From positions 1-16,016 of the forward strand of contig DHFT01000006.1 in assembly GCA_002402375.1 (NCBI GenBank): a stretch of 16,016 bases of DNA, in the 5' to 3' direction. The DNA is from Elusimicrobia bacterium UBA4817 (GTDB taxonomy: Bacteria; Elusimicrobiota; UBA8919). Below are positions 6,726 through 14,270 of the stretch, one piece after another; within the stretch, counting starts at the first letter, position 1, and every line of letters begins with the position of its first letter. Under the pieces are notes generated by a model that was not told where the DNA came from, made no database searches, and saw only the letters and a list, made by a program, of their open reading frames with translations. The position numbers were made by a program, and so were the translations under genes.

Positions 6726-7517
6726 TTATCTGTTTCCCCAGTTAAGTTTTTTCCGCAAAACTTCAAAATAATCAGTATTACCCACGGTAATCAATTTTAC
6801 GGGTGTTTTATATTTTTGTATTTTTACAACATCGCCGACAGAAAGCGTCAAGTCAATCTGTCCGTCTATTGATAGCATCACATCGTTGTGATTAGAATTT
6901 ACTTTTACGGCTATTATAAAATCATCCGGAATAATCACAGGTCTTTGACTTAAAGTGTGCGGGGCAATAGGAGTGACAATTATGTTTTGTGTTTTCGGAT
7001 GAACAATAGGCCCGTTTGCTGCTAAAGAATACGCGGTTGAACCGGTGGGGGTTGAAATAATCAGTCCGTCGGCGGTTATTTCCGTAACCCGTTTATTATT
7101 GATATTGAGATTTAAATTTATAACTCGTGCTGTTTTGCCGTTTTTTATAACGGCATCGTTCAGTGCGATAAAATTGTTTATTATTTTTTTTCTCCGTTGT
7201 ATTTCTATTTTCAACATACTCCTTTCTTCAATTTTGTACATCCCTTTGATAATTTTTTTAAGAGAAGAAAAGACATTTTGTAAATCTGTTTCCGCGAGAA
7301 ATCCCAGTTTTCCGAGATTGACCCCGAATAAAGGGATGTTTTGGGGAGCCAGTTCTCTTGCGGATTTTATCATCGTTCCGTCGCCGCCTAAAACAAGGGC
7401 AATTTTTTCAGCCGTCTGTTTCTGCGTTTTTTGTTTTTTAAGCCAACCTGATATTTTTTTTGAAAATTCAACGGCTTTAGGTTTTTCCTTGTTTGCAATA
7501 ATAAAAATATTTTTCAT
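6726..7517 (-). CDS. nadK: NAD kinase
   Basis: NadK phosphorylates NAD+ to NADP+ with ATP or polyphosphate. The 263-residue protein has the GGDGT motif (44-48), GVNLGKLGFLAE (65-76), the second motif as ND (120-121, where many homologues have NE), and the glycine-rich TPTGSTAYSLAANGP (156-170). Length is normal for a bacterial enzyme. AAGGAG sits 7 nt before the ATG, confirming the start. It is separated from both neighbours by repeat-filled spacers of about 160-170 bp, so it may be less tightly coupled to them than its orientation suggests. Confidence 0.96.
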   Translation of the reverse strand: MKNIFIIANKEKPKAVEFSKKISGWLKKQKTQKQTAEKIALVLGGDGTMIKSARELAPQNIPLFGVNLGKLGFLAETDLQNVFSSLKKIIKGMYKIEERSMLKIEIQRRKKIINNFIALNDAVIKNGKTARVINLNLNINNKRVTEITADGLIISTPTGSTAYSLAANGPIVHPKTQNIIVTPIAPHTLSQRPVIIPDDFIIAVKVNSNHNDVMLSIDGQIDLTLSVGDVVKIQKYKTPVKLITVGNTDYFEVLRKKLNWGNR

Positions 7518-7542
7518 AGTTTTTCTCCTTTTCTACGGTCTC

Positions 7543-7674
7543 GCGGCAGAAATTTTATTCAGACCCTTGAGGAGCGACTACGCTTTCAAGAGCGACGATA
7601 AGAGCGAAGCCGACAGGGTGGTCGGCTGAGCGACCAAAGGAAGTCCCTTTAGGGGCGTGTCTGAAAAAATTTAC
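7543..7674. repeat. Mosaic repeat copy B between nadK and comEC, with terminal inverted repeats
   Basis: The outer arms GGCAGAAATTTTATTCAGAC (7543-7562) and its near complement at 7655-7674 match at about 17 of 20 positions. Inside lie a perfect 7-bp hairpin (AGCCGAC 7608-7614, GTCGGCT 7621-7627) and the core shared with copy A (7627-7657). It contains no open frame of note; a non-autonomous miniature element is a reasonable reading. Confidence 0.7.
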
Positions 7675-7687
7675 TGCCAAGCGATAT

Positions 7688-9886
7688 TTATTCAAAATCC
7701 AAAATTATCATATCCATCGGCATATCTTTAATCGTTTCTTTTATTTTCCAATATCTCCCGTCGGTGTAAACTGTTAAAGTCCCCGATGCGGATGTGGCGA
7801 ACAATTTACACCAGTTAAGTTGTTCAAGGACTTTTGATGCCGGCATATCGGTTGATATTATAGCATATTCCGGAGAAATTTTTAATAGGAAATCTAAAAG
7901 CAATCTTTTTTTTCCGTGACTTGGAACAAACAGAACGGTTGAGGCGACGTTTTTGGAAGTTAAAATGTTTTGTATTTTTCTGGTAATGTCGCCGCAGAAT
8001 AAAATTGAAAAATCATTATACGAAAGTTTCATAACTATTGAATTGTCGTCGGTATCCGGCAGAATCTTTTCAGGATTTAAGACATCAACAGATATATTTC
8101 CTATATTAAAATGGACACCTGCGGATATTTTTTCTGTGATAATTTTCTTTTTTCTTAAAATTTTCATCAATTCCAGATATTCGTCTTCTTTGGAAATTTC
8201 ACCGGTTGTAATAAATTTTTTAACTTTAAAATTGTTGCAAACCGCTATAAAACCTTGATAATGATTCAAATGCGGATGGGTAAGAATTACCGTGTCAATT
8301 TTCGTGACACCTTTATTCCACAAAAAGGGAGAAACAACCGTTTCGCCGATATCATATTTTGCTCCCCAATCTCCGCCGCCGTCAATAAGCATATTTGAAC
8401 CGTCGGGAAATCTGCAATAGACAGCATCGCCAAGTCCTACATCTATAAATGTAATTTCCAGATTTTTCGCTCCAGCGTTTTTTGAAAAATAATTCAAAAC
8501 AGGCAGAAGTATCAAAATTCCGAATGACAAAATAATGACCCGTTTCCAGATATAATTTTTAATTTTCGGTAGTCCTACGACGATTATGTAAAAAAGCAGT
8601 ATAAAATATATTGAGGGTGTGGGTATTCTTATCGTTGAATAAGGAACGTTTGCGAACATATCAACCAGATATGTTATCAGAGAAACCACTCCGCCGGTAA
8701 GTTTTGAGACGATAAATAACAACTGCGTTCCGATTAAACTTGCAAAATACAAAGCAAAACCTGCGCCGAGCGAAATCCCAATCATCGGTAATATCACAAG
8801 ATTTGAGACAAGTGCTATTATGGAGACCTTGTTGAAATAGTAAGCCATTAGCGGCAGTATTGCAATTTGTGCGGAAAGCGAGGCGAGAAAAACGCTTATC
8901 AACCAGTTGAAAAATTTCGGAAGTTTGTGAATTTTTAATGCCGACTGAAAAATCGGAAAAAAATAAATTATACCGAGTGTTGCCGCAAAAGACATCTGAA
9001 AACCGGCTTCAAATAATGTGAGCGGGTTGTAAATTAAAATTATAAACGCCGCCAAAAATATGCCCTGATAAACATCGGCGTTTCTTGATAAAAGCAGAGC
9101 AAAAATAACAATAAGCGTCATTATTGTTGCCCGTAAAACAGGAGGATTGGCGCCGGTAATCATTGCATAAAGCAGGATAATTGGGATTAAAAGACCGAGT
9201 GAGATTTTCTTTTTCAACCTTAAAATACTTCTGAAAATCCAGAAAAAAATTATTGATACAAATGCCACATTTGAACCGCTGACCACCAAGACATGCATTA
9301 CGCCCGCGTCAATAAAAATTTTCTGGATGTAAGTTGTAAGCCCGGATTTTTCCCCGATGGTTATGCCGGATAAGACCGCCGCTTGTGAAGGATGTAGATT
9401 TTTTTCGTAAGCATCAAGAATCTGTTGCCGCAATTTTAATGATAACTGCCGGATAAAAAACGGTTTTTTGTCTATAATTCTGATGTCATTTTTATGAAAA
9501 ACCGACAACAAGGCATAAATTCTTTTTCTGAATAAATATTTTTTATAATCAAAAGTTCCGGGAACCGATGGAGTATCGGGTCTGAAAAACTTTCCTGTTA
9601 TTTCAACGATATCTCCGTAGGAAAAATTATTTTCTTCGGCATAATAATTCACCAAAACATTGCCTTTCGTGTCTGTGCCGTTAATTTTTATTGTCTTTAG
9701 AATAAAAGATGTTTTACTGTTGCTTTCTTCCGGCTCGGATATAATTTTACCCGTAATAACTGCGATGTCTCCGGTTGATTGCCTAGCGATATTGCCGGCG
9801 GGAATTTTATTAAGAATGCCGAGCATTTCCATAAGCACGATAATAAGTATGTAGGAAACTGTTATTGCTATTAGCGGTCTTTTCAT
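7688..9886 (-). CDS. comEC: ComEC/Rec2-family DNA uptake channel protein
   Basis: ComEC forms the inner-membrane channel for single-stranded DNA in natural transformation. The 732-residue protein has N-terminal membrane segments (1-25), a soluble OB-like region (about 35-135), the multi-helix competence domain (about 190-465, with VVSGSNVAF at 201-209 and FQMSFAATLGI at 296-306), and a C-terminal metallo-beta-lactamase-like domain (about 476-720). The last carries FIDVGLGDA (480-488), IDGGG (501-505), THPHLNH (536-542), DNSIV (614-618) and CGD (631-633). The canonical HXHXDH Asp is Asn541, and the later HHG-type motif is SHG (656-658), so nuclease-type metal binding may be weakened. Length is normal. 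No ribosome site precedes the ATG; the predicted promoter implies a nearly leaderless mRNA. Confidence 0.93.
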   Translation of the reverse strand: MKRPLIAITVSYILIIVLMEMLGILNKIPAGNIARQSTGDIAVITGKIISEPEESNSKTSFILKTIKINGTDTKGNVLVNYYAEENNFSYGDIVEITGKFFRPDTPSVPGTFDYKKYLFRKRIYALLSVFHKNDIRIIDKKPFFIRQLSLKLRQQILDAYEKNLHPSQAAVLSGITIGEKSGLTTYIQKIFIDAGVMHVLVVSGSNVAFVSIIFFWIFRSILRLKKKISLGLLIPIILLYAMITGANPPVLRATIMTLIVIFALLLSRNADVYQGIFLAAFIILIYNPLTLFEAGFQMSFAATLGIIYFFPIFQSALKIHKLPKFFNWLISVFLASLSAQIAILPLMAYYFNKVSIIALVSNLVILPMIGISLGAGFALYFASLIGTQLLFIVSKLTGGVVSLITYLVDMFANVPYSTIRIPTPSIYFILLFYIIVVGLPKIKNYIWKRVIILSFGILILLPVLNYFSKNAGAKNLEITFIDVGLGDAVYCRFPDGSNMLIDGGGDWGAKYDIGETVVSPFLWNKGVTKIDTVILTHPHLNHYQGFIAVCNNFKVKKFITTGEISKEDEYLELMKILRKKKIITEKISAGVHFNIGNISVDVLNPEKILPDTDDNSIVMKLSYNDFSILFCGDITRKIQNILTSKNVASTVLFVPSHGKKRLLLDFLLKISPEYAIISTDMPASKVLEQLNWCKLFATSASGTLTVYTDGRYWKIKETIKDMPMDMIILDFE

Positions 9887-9894
9887 AATAATAT

Positions 9895-9923
9895 ATTTTA
9901 CTAAAAAAACTTGACATTATCAA
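9895..9923 (-). promoter_or_regulatory. Predicted promoter for comEC, near-leaderless
   Basis: On the - strand TTGATA (complement of 9918-9923), a 17-nt spacer and TAAAAT (complement of 9895-9900) lie just upstream of the comEC ATG (9886-9884). The expected transcript start falls at or within a few bases of the ATG, consistent with the lack of a Shine-Dalgarno site. Confidence 0.5.
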
Positions 9924-9939
9924 ATAATTTTGTTAAAAT
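9911..9939 (+). promoter_or_regulatory. Strong predicted sigma70 promoter for the TIM/kinase operon
   Basis: A consensus TTGACA (9911-9916), 17-nt spacer and TAAAAT (9934-9939) with an extended TG (9931-9932). Transcription should begin near 9946, giving a leader of about 210 nt that contains a palindrome and a dispersed repeat. Its -35 is one base from the -35 of the divergent comEC promoter. Confidence 0.7.
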
Positions 9940-9955
9940 CAAACAGTTAAAAACT

Positions 9956-9997
9956 ATTCAACTACTTTCGTAACTACGAAAGTACGAAAGTAGTTTT
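9956..9997. promoter_or_regulatory. Palindromic element, copy 1 (possible operator or attenuator)
   Basis: AACTACTTTCG (9960-9970) pairs perfectly with CGAAAGTAGTT (9985-9995). CGAAAGTA occurs twice in a row (9977-9984, 9985-9992). The left arm ATTCAACTACTTTCG (9956-9970) is the exact complement of the right arm of copy 2 at 14177-14191. It lies just past the predicted transcript start, where an operator could block transcription; the T-rich tail after the stem also allows an attenuator. Confidence 0.5.
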
Positions 9998-10064
9998 AAT
10001 TTTATCGTCGGATAAGCACTTTTAGAAATTATAGTTTTTACACTTTTTGAGGGAGATGTAATGG

Positions 10065-10129
10065 AACCGCAGATACACGCGGATATATGCAGATTTTAAT
10101 TTTGATTTTATCTGTGTCCATCTGTGGTT
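10065..10129. repeat. Dispersed repeat related to 2279-2360, in the operon leader
   Basis: AACCGCAGAT (10065-10074) at one end faces ATCTGTGGTT at the other, with inner arms also roughly complementary. TCTGTGTCCAT and GGTTAC are shared with the copy at the end of the cyclase operon. It lies within the predicted leader of the 10155 gene. Confidence 0.65.
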
Positions 10130-10154
10130 ACAATTATTCATAGGAGATGCTATA

Positions 10155-11141
10155 ATGAAAATCGGCAGAAACTTTACTAACACTTTTGTGTTTGATGTGC
10201 TGGAAAAAGGTGAACAGGAAAAAATTCTTAACGGAGATTTGTCGCTTTTTTCTATGAATGCTCTCGGGCTTATTAAGTTCAAGAAAAATGTTGAGTTTCA
10301 GATAGAAAAAGCAAAAGAACTCGGGCTTGAACATATTGAACTTGACTGCGATGTTCCGAACCCGTATCCGGAGTTTTCAAAAGAGACCCGGAAAAAAATA
10401 AAAAAGTTCGCCGAGGATAATGGTATTTCACTATCAGTTCATTTGTCCTATTCCAATGCCGGCTCTTCTATTTCAAGTTTGCAGGAACTTGACCGTTCCT
10501 TCGCAGTAAAACTCCAAAATGTTTATGTTGATTTCGCGTCCGATGTCGGCGCCAAATATCTTGTAATGCATCCCGGCACTGCTCCGTTTTATATGATTTC
10601 AGATATTTATATGAAACAGTTTTTTAACTCGGTTGTAAAATCGTTCACGGAGATTGGAAAATATGCCCAGGATAAAGGGCTTAAACTTCACATTGAAAAT
10701 AATGTTTCTTATGACAGTTTATTCGTTGAGCCGGAAGATTGCATAGAAGTTGTAAAAGCGGTGCGTTCCAACGGTGCTAAAATTTATTTCAATTTTGATA
10801 TAGGACATTGGTTCACCCGAGCCGAAAAAGGCAAAGAAATTCCCAAAAACCCGGAAGAAATCCTCAAAATTATTCCCGATGATTTTATGTGCGAGGTTCA
10901 CCTGAATGATTTTGTCCCATCGTCTTGGGATCCGCAGAAGCAGATCACATTTCACCCGCCCTTGAATCAAACGAAAGGCCCGTTAAAAAGAGAGAATCTT
11001 GAAAATTACTGGAAAATTCTTAAAACGAAAAATCCGGAATTAATTTTACTTGAAACGGCATTCAAAATGCTTGAACAGGTGAAAGACAGAAAAAACATAA
11101 TAAATGCAGAGATGAAATATATAAAGGAGATTTTCAGGTGA
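10155..11141 (+). CDS. Xylose-isomerase-like TIM-barrel enzyme, copy 1
   Basis: The 328-residue protein has the residue pattern of the AP-endonuclease-2/xylose-isomerase-like barrel superfamily, which includes sugar isomerases, epimerases and endonuclease IV. Candidate metal or catalytic residues are Glu62 (IELD), His96, His139 (MHPG), Glu181 (HIENN, 179-183), Asp215 and His218 (FDIGHW), His249 (VHLND), His267 (FHPPL) and Glu300 (LLETA). The substrate is unknown. AGGAG (10142-10146) is 8 nt before the ATG. The stop overlaps the kinase start (GTGA). A paralogue at 14271-15239 aligns without gaps over the first 250 residues at about 40% identity by hand count. A sugar-phosphate isomerase or epimerase is likelier than a DNA repair enzyme given the kinase partner, but this is inference. 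Confidence 0.8.
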   Translation: MKIGRNFTNTFVFDVLEKGEQEKILNGDLSLFSMNALGLIKFKKNVEFQIEKAKELGLEHIELDCDVPNPYPEFSKETRKKIKKFAEDNGISLSVHLSYSNAGSSISSLQELDRSFAVKLQNVYVDFASDVGAKYLVMHPGTAPFYMISDIYMKQFFNSVVKSFTEIGKYAQDKGLKLHIENNVSYDSLFVEPEDCIEVVKAVRSNGAKIYFNFDIGHWFTRAEKGKEIPKNPEEILKIIPDDFMCEVHLNDFVPSSWDPQKQITFHPPLNQTKGPLKRENLENYWKILKTKNPELILLETAFKMLEQVKDRKNIINAEMKYIKEIFR

Positions 11142-11770
11142 AACATTTTGTTTTTTTATTGGGCAGACCGGGTTGCGGGAAATCGGTGGTTTATAAAATT
11201 ATAAGAGAAAATCTTGAGAAAAAAGAAATTTATTCTCCGCGGGTTGACGATTTTTTAACCCTCAAAGAAATTCTTGCCAGAGACAAAGAGTTCAAAAGGC
11301 ATATCCTGAAAGACGGAGGTTTCGCGGTTACCGACTGGACGGTTGTGGACGAAGCGCTTAGCGATTTGTGTAAATTGGTCAAAAAAGAAAAAGCCGACAA
11401 AAAAATTATTTTTATAGAATTTGCACGCGATAATTACCGGCATGCATTTGAAAATTTCACAAAAGATGTTCTGGATGATTCCCTTATCCTGTATCTTTAC
11501 AGCACTTTTGAGGAATGTTACAAAAGAAATGTTGCGAGATTTCAGAAGGCAAAAAAAGACGGGCACGACGACCACATAGTGCCGTTGGATTTGATGAAAA
11601 CATATTACAAAACGGACGATTATGAACAGGTATATCTAAAATCCGCAAAAGAGTTAATGGAAATTGTTCCTGCGAAAACGGTTGTTCTTGACAGTACCGT
11701 TTCCGGCGAAACCGGTATGGAAAATTTAAGAAAACAGATTGTAAAAGAGGTGCTCAATGAGTTATTCTGA
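11138..11770 (+). CDS. Small P-loop kinase, copy 1 (substrate unknown)
   Basis: The 210-residue protein has Walker A GRPGCGKS (9-16), RVDDF (35-39), VTDW (64-67), a strand IFIEFARDNY (91-100), and an Arg-rich lid-like stretch RNVARF (130-135) followed by DDHIV (144-148). The size and layout suit a nucleotide-, nucleoside- or small-metabolite kinase of the adenylate-kinase/AAA_33 kind. It starts at GTG with AAGGAG (11124-11129) 8 nt upstream, overlapping the barrel gene by 4 nt. RVDDF, IEF(A/S)R-NY and DDH(I/L)V are shared with the paralogue at 15239. The tight pairing with the barrel suggests the two act on the same metabolite. Confidence 0.8.
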   Translation: MKHFVFLLGRPGCGKSVVYKIIRENLEKKEIYSPRVDDFLTLKEILARDKEFKRHILKDGGFAVTDWTVVDEALSDLCKLVKKEKADKKIIFIEFARDNYRHAFENFTKDVLDDSLILYLYSTFEECYKRNVARFQKAKKDGHDDHIVPLDLMKTYYKTDDYEQVYLKSAKELMEIVPAKTVVLDSTVSGETGMENLRKQIVKEVLNELF

Positions 11771-13280
11771 ATTTGTAGCCGAGCAGTTGGAAAAATCGGA
11801 TGGCTTCAAAAAAACGGTTGGATTGTTGAAAAATGTAAGAGGCAAAAAATGCCTTGTTTTTTTTCACGACGATCCCGACGGGCTGACATCCGGTGCAATA
11901 ATTTTTAGAATGCTGAAAAAACTCGGCGCCGATATAACTGTAAAAATTCCCGAGACGATGGAACTTGAAAAATTCCGCGTTGAAGAAGAACTCAAACAAA
12001 AAAAATATGACATACTTTTTATAATAGATAAAGCCACGATGGGTTATTATAACGAATATCCGGATTTAGTGAAAGAAGTCGTTATTATTGACCATCATCC
12101 TTTAATAGGGGCGTTGCCTGAAAGATGCATAATTTTCAATCCTTCCGTGCCAAATTACACTTTTTGCTCGGCTGCGATTTTATGTAATATGCTCGCCGAG
12201 ACGCTCGGTTTAAGAGAGGATTTGGATGATTTACTTACTCTCATAGGATTAAAAGGCGATTGGGCGCTTGAACCTGCGACCGATATTGTGGCGCCGCTGG
12301 CTAAACCGTTTTATGACGAAGCGGCAAAGAAATTTCCGAACCTTGTAAAAAAAATATCATCCCGTCCGACGATGTTTGAAGTTAATCAGAGAGAAAAAAC
12401 AACGGCATTAAACCAGATAGGAGAATTTTATTTTGCACTCTCGGGCGGCGGTTTTCAGTATTTTTATAATGATAATATTCCGGAATTAAAAAACAAAAAA
12501 CAGGTTGAGTTTGCATATCAAACACTTCTTGACCTCAACGCAAAAGATTACGGCTCGCTTGACGAATTTACGGAACAAATGTCCAATAAAGATTTGGCAA
12601 AGAAAATATATCAGTGTTTTCTTGACGACTGGAACAAATCAAAAAGTATGTTTGACAATGCGGCGCTTTTGGATAAAGTGAACGGTACCGGTGTGTATAT
12701 TTTTATGGGAAGTAATGTCTCTTTGATGCCGATGGTCGGCTCGGTGAAACTTTACGAACTGGGCAATCCGGCGGTACTTGTTATGTTCAACTGGCTCGGC
12801 GAAAAAAACGGAGTGCATATTTCTTTCCGCGCAAACACCGATAAAATTCACTGCGGAAATATCGCTTCGCAACTGACGGAAAAACTTGTCTCAAAATTCG
12901 GAAACAAAGGCATAATTTCCGGCGGCGGTCATCCAAGGGCAGCGGAGTTTCGTACAAGAACTTCGGGCGTTTCACTTTTTGATACGATGAAAGAATTTTG
13001 CAATGTTTTTAAAGAACCCACCTTTGGTAAAAAGAAAACTATTGATATTTCATCAATTATCCTCGGATTTATAGTCGGAATAATTTTCATGCTTTTCGTT
13101 GCAGGGATATTTAATGTTGGACAACCGAAGTATAAATATTCCGGTTTTGAGAGTAAGGATGGATATTGTGATTTTTGTGGAAAGAAATTAACGACATTTG
13201 AAGAAATCTGTAATCCTGCAAATGAAAATTACCATGAATTTTGCAACAAGTGTTATGGCAAGGGAGGTTTAGCGAGATGA
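11757..13280 (+). CDS. DHH/DHHA1 phosphoesterase with C-terminal membrane helix and zinc-finger-like tail
   Basis: DHH enzymes are metal-dependent phosphodiesterases that cut oligonucleotides, cyclic dinucleotides or pAp-like compounds. The 507-residue protein has HDDPDG (37-42), the second-motif Asp91, DHH (112-114), LKGDW (165-169) and the DHHA1 glycine loop GGGHPRA (389-395), so the active site looks complete. The DHH and DHHA1 parts are farther apart than in NrnA-type proteins, with an extra middle region (about 190-310). After the catalytic part comes one hydrophobic helix (433-453) and a Cys/His tail: Cys471, Cys474, Cys485, His493, Cys496, Cys499, like a small treble-clef or half-LIM zinc knuckle. 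No signal peptide is seen. It overlaps the kinase by 14 nt with GAGGTG just upstream, and the next gene by 4 nt. Confidence 0.88.
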   Translation: MSYSEFVAEQLEKSDGFKKTVGLLKNVRGKKCLVFFHDDPDGLTSGAIIFRMLKKLGADITVKIPETMELEKFRVEEELKQKKYDILFIIDKATMGYYNEYPDLVKEVVIIDHHPLIGALPERCIIFNPSVPNYTFCSAAILCNMLAETLGLREDLDDLLTLIGLKGDWALEPATDIVAPLAKPFYDEAAKKFPNLVKKISSRPTMFEVNQREKTTALNQIGEFYFALSGGGFQYFYNDNIPELKNKKQVEFAYQTLLDLNAKDYGSLDEFTEQMSNKDLAKKIYQCFLDDWNKSKSMFDNAALLDKVNGTGVYIFMGSNVSLMPMVGSVKLYELGNPAVLVMFNWLGEKNGVHISFRANTDKIHCGNIASQLTEKLVSKFGNKGIISGGGHPRAAEFRTRTSGVSLFDTMKEFCNVFKEPTFGKKKTIDISSIILGFIVGIIFMLFVAGIFNVGQPKYKYSGFESKDGYCDFCGKKLTTFEEICNPANENYHEFCNKCYGKGGLAR

Positions 13281-14134
13281 AAAACATCAAAATCGCAATT
13301 ATCGGCGGAAGCGGTGTCTACGAAATTGAGGGGATAAAAATACTGAAAGAGTTGAAAATAAAGACACCGTTCGGTTTACCGTCTGACAAAATTCGCATAG
13401 GCGAATTTGACGGCGTAAAAATTGCGTTTCTTCCCCGTCATGCCGTCGGACACAAAATTATGCCGACGGAGGTTAACTCACGGGCGAACATTTTTGCTCT
13501 TAAAAAAATCGGAGTTGAAAAAATCATATCCATTTCCGCCTGCGGTTCGCTGAAAGAAGAAATAAAACCGAGGGATTTCGTTATTCCCGACCAACTTTTT
13601 GACAGGACAAAATCAAGACCCTCTACATTTTTCGGCGAAGGAATTGTCGCCCATGTCGGTTTTGCCGAACCGTATTGCCCGCAGTTGAGAAAAATTTTAA
13701 TTGATACGGCAAAATCGCTTGCACTTCCCGTTCACGCCGGCGGCACATATATTTGTATAGAGGGACCTCAATTCTCAACAAAGGCAGAATCAAAGGTCTA
13801 TCGCTCGCTGGGTTTTTCGGTTATAGGAATGACAAACTTACCTGAAGCGAAACTTGCGCGAGAAGCTGGAATCTGTTTCGCCACCGTTTCTTTGGCGACC
13901 GATTACGATGTCTGGAAAGAGGGCGAAGAGGTCTCGGCGGAAACGGTTATGGCAAATATGAAAGTTTTGACGGAAAATGTAAAAAAACTTGTGAAGAGCG
14001 TTATTGTAAAATTGCAGGACGAAAGAAATTGTTCTTGCAAAGATGCGTTAAAATATGCTATAATGACATCCCCCAAAGCGATGAATCCTATAACAAAGAA
14101 AAAAATTAGTTTGTTGATTAAAAAATATATTTAA
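13277..14134 (+). CDS. mtnP: S-methyl-5'-thioadenosine phosphorylase
   Basis: MtnP splits methylthioadenosine with phosphate into adenine and methylthioribose-1-phosphate. The 285-residue protein has IIGGSGVY (8-15), PRHAVGH (53-59), SACGSL (87-92), EGPQFSTKAES (162-172), GMTNLPEA (184-191) and TDYDVW (208-213); the paired Asp residues in the last motif fit a 6-aminopurine substrate rather than hypoxanthine or guanine. The frame is open from 13241, but the true start is the ATG at 13277, with GGGAGG (13262-13267) 9 nt upstream, giving the normal MKNIKIAIIGGSG beginning and a 4-nt ATGA overlap with the DHH gene. A broader purine nucleoside phosphorylase role is the main alternative. Confidence 0.92.
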   Translation: MKNIKIAIIGGSGVYEIEGIKILKELKIKTPFGLPSDKIRIGEFDGVKIAFLPRHAVGHKIMPTEVNSRANIFALKKIGVEKIISISACGSLKEEIKPRDFVIPDQLFDRTKSRPSTFFGEGIVAHVGFAEPYCPQLRKILIDTAKSLALPVHAGGTYICIEGPQFSTKAESKVYRSLGFSVIGMTNLPEAKLAREAGICFATVSLATDYDVWKEGEEVSAETVMANMKVLTENVKKLVKSVIVKLQDERNCSCKDALKYAIMTSPKAMNPITKKKISLLIKKYI

Positions 14135-14155
14135 TTCTTAATTTTTTTTAATGGT

Positions 14156-14191
14156 ATTCAACTACTTCCGTAGTTGCGAAAGTAGTTGAAT
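14156..14191. promoter_or_regulatory. Palindromic element, copy 2 (possible operator)
   Basis: ATTCAACTACTTCCG (14156-14170) and CGAAAGTAGTTGAAT (14177-14191) are complementary at 14 of 15 positions, with a 6-nt centre. It is nearly the same site as at 9956-9997 and its right arm contains a predicted -35. It could also work as a weak terminator of the mtnP transcript. Confidence 0.6.
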
Positions 14192-14214
14192 AGATTTGAT
14201 TTACCGTCTAAAAT
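14186..14214 (+). promoter_or_regulatory. Predicted promoter for the second TIM/kinase module
   Basis: TTGAAT (14186-14191), a 17-nt spacer and TAAAAT (14209-14214). The -35 is inside the palindrome, so a protein bound there would compete with RNA polymerase. Confidence 0.5.
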
Positions 14215-14270
14215 ATGATTTTTGCCGCTGGTCGGATTTAGCAAATTCAAAAAAAATAACGGAGGTAGTA

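Noticed and set aside
7045..7629. Long + strand open frame of 194 codons opposite nadK
   Set aside because: It is hydrophobic by mirror of the nadK codons, extends into the mosaic repeat, and has no family features.
10148..10156. Extended -10-like TGCTATAAT overlapping the first TIM-barrel start codon
   Set aside because: It has no good -35, would start transcription inside the gene, and is explained by the ribosome site and ATG; a far better promoter lies at 9911-9939.
13241..13276. Upstream extension of the mtnP frame
   Set aside because: It lies inside the zinc-knuckle coding end of the DHH gene; the ATG at 13277 has a strong ribosome site and gives the family's normal N-terminus.
14196..14270. 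Upstream extension of the second TIM-barrel frame
   Set aside because: It runs through the predicted -10 and has no ribosome site; the ATG at 14271 has GGAGG and matches the start of the paralogue.
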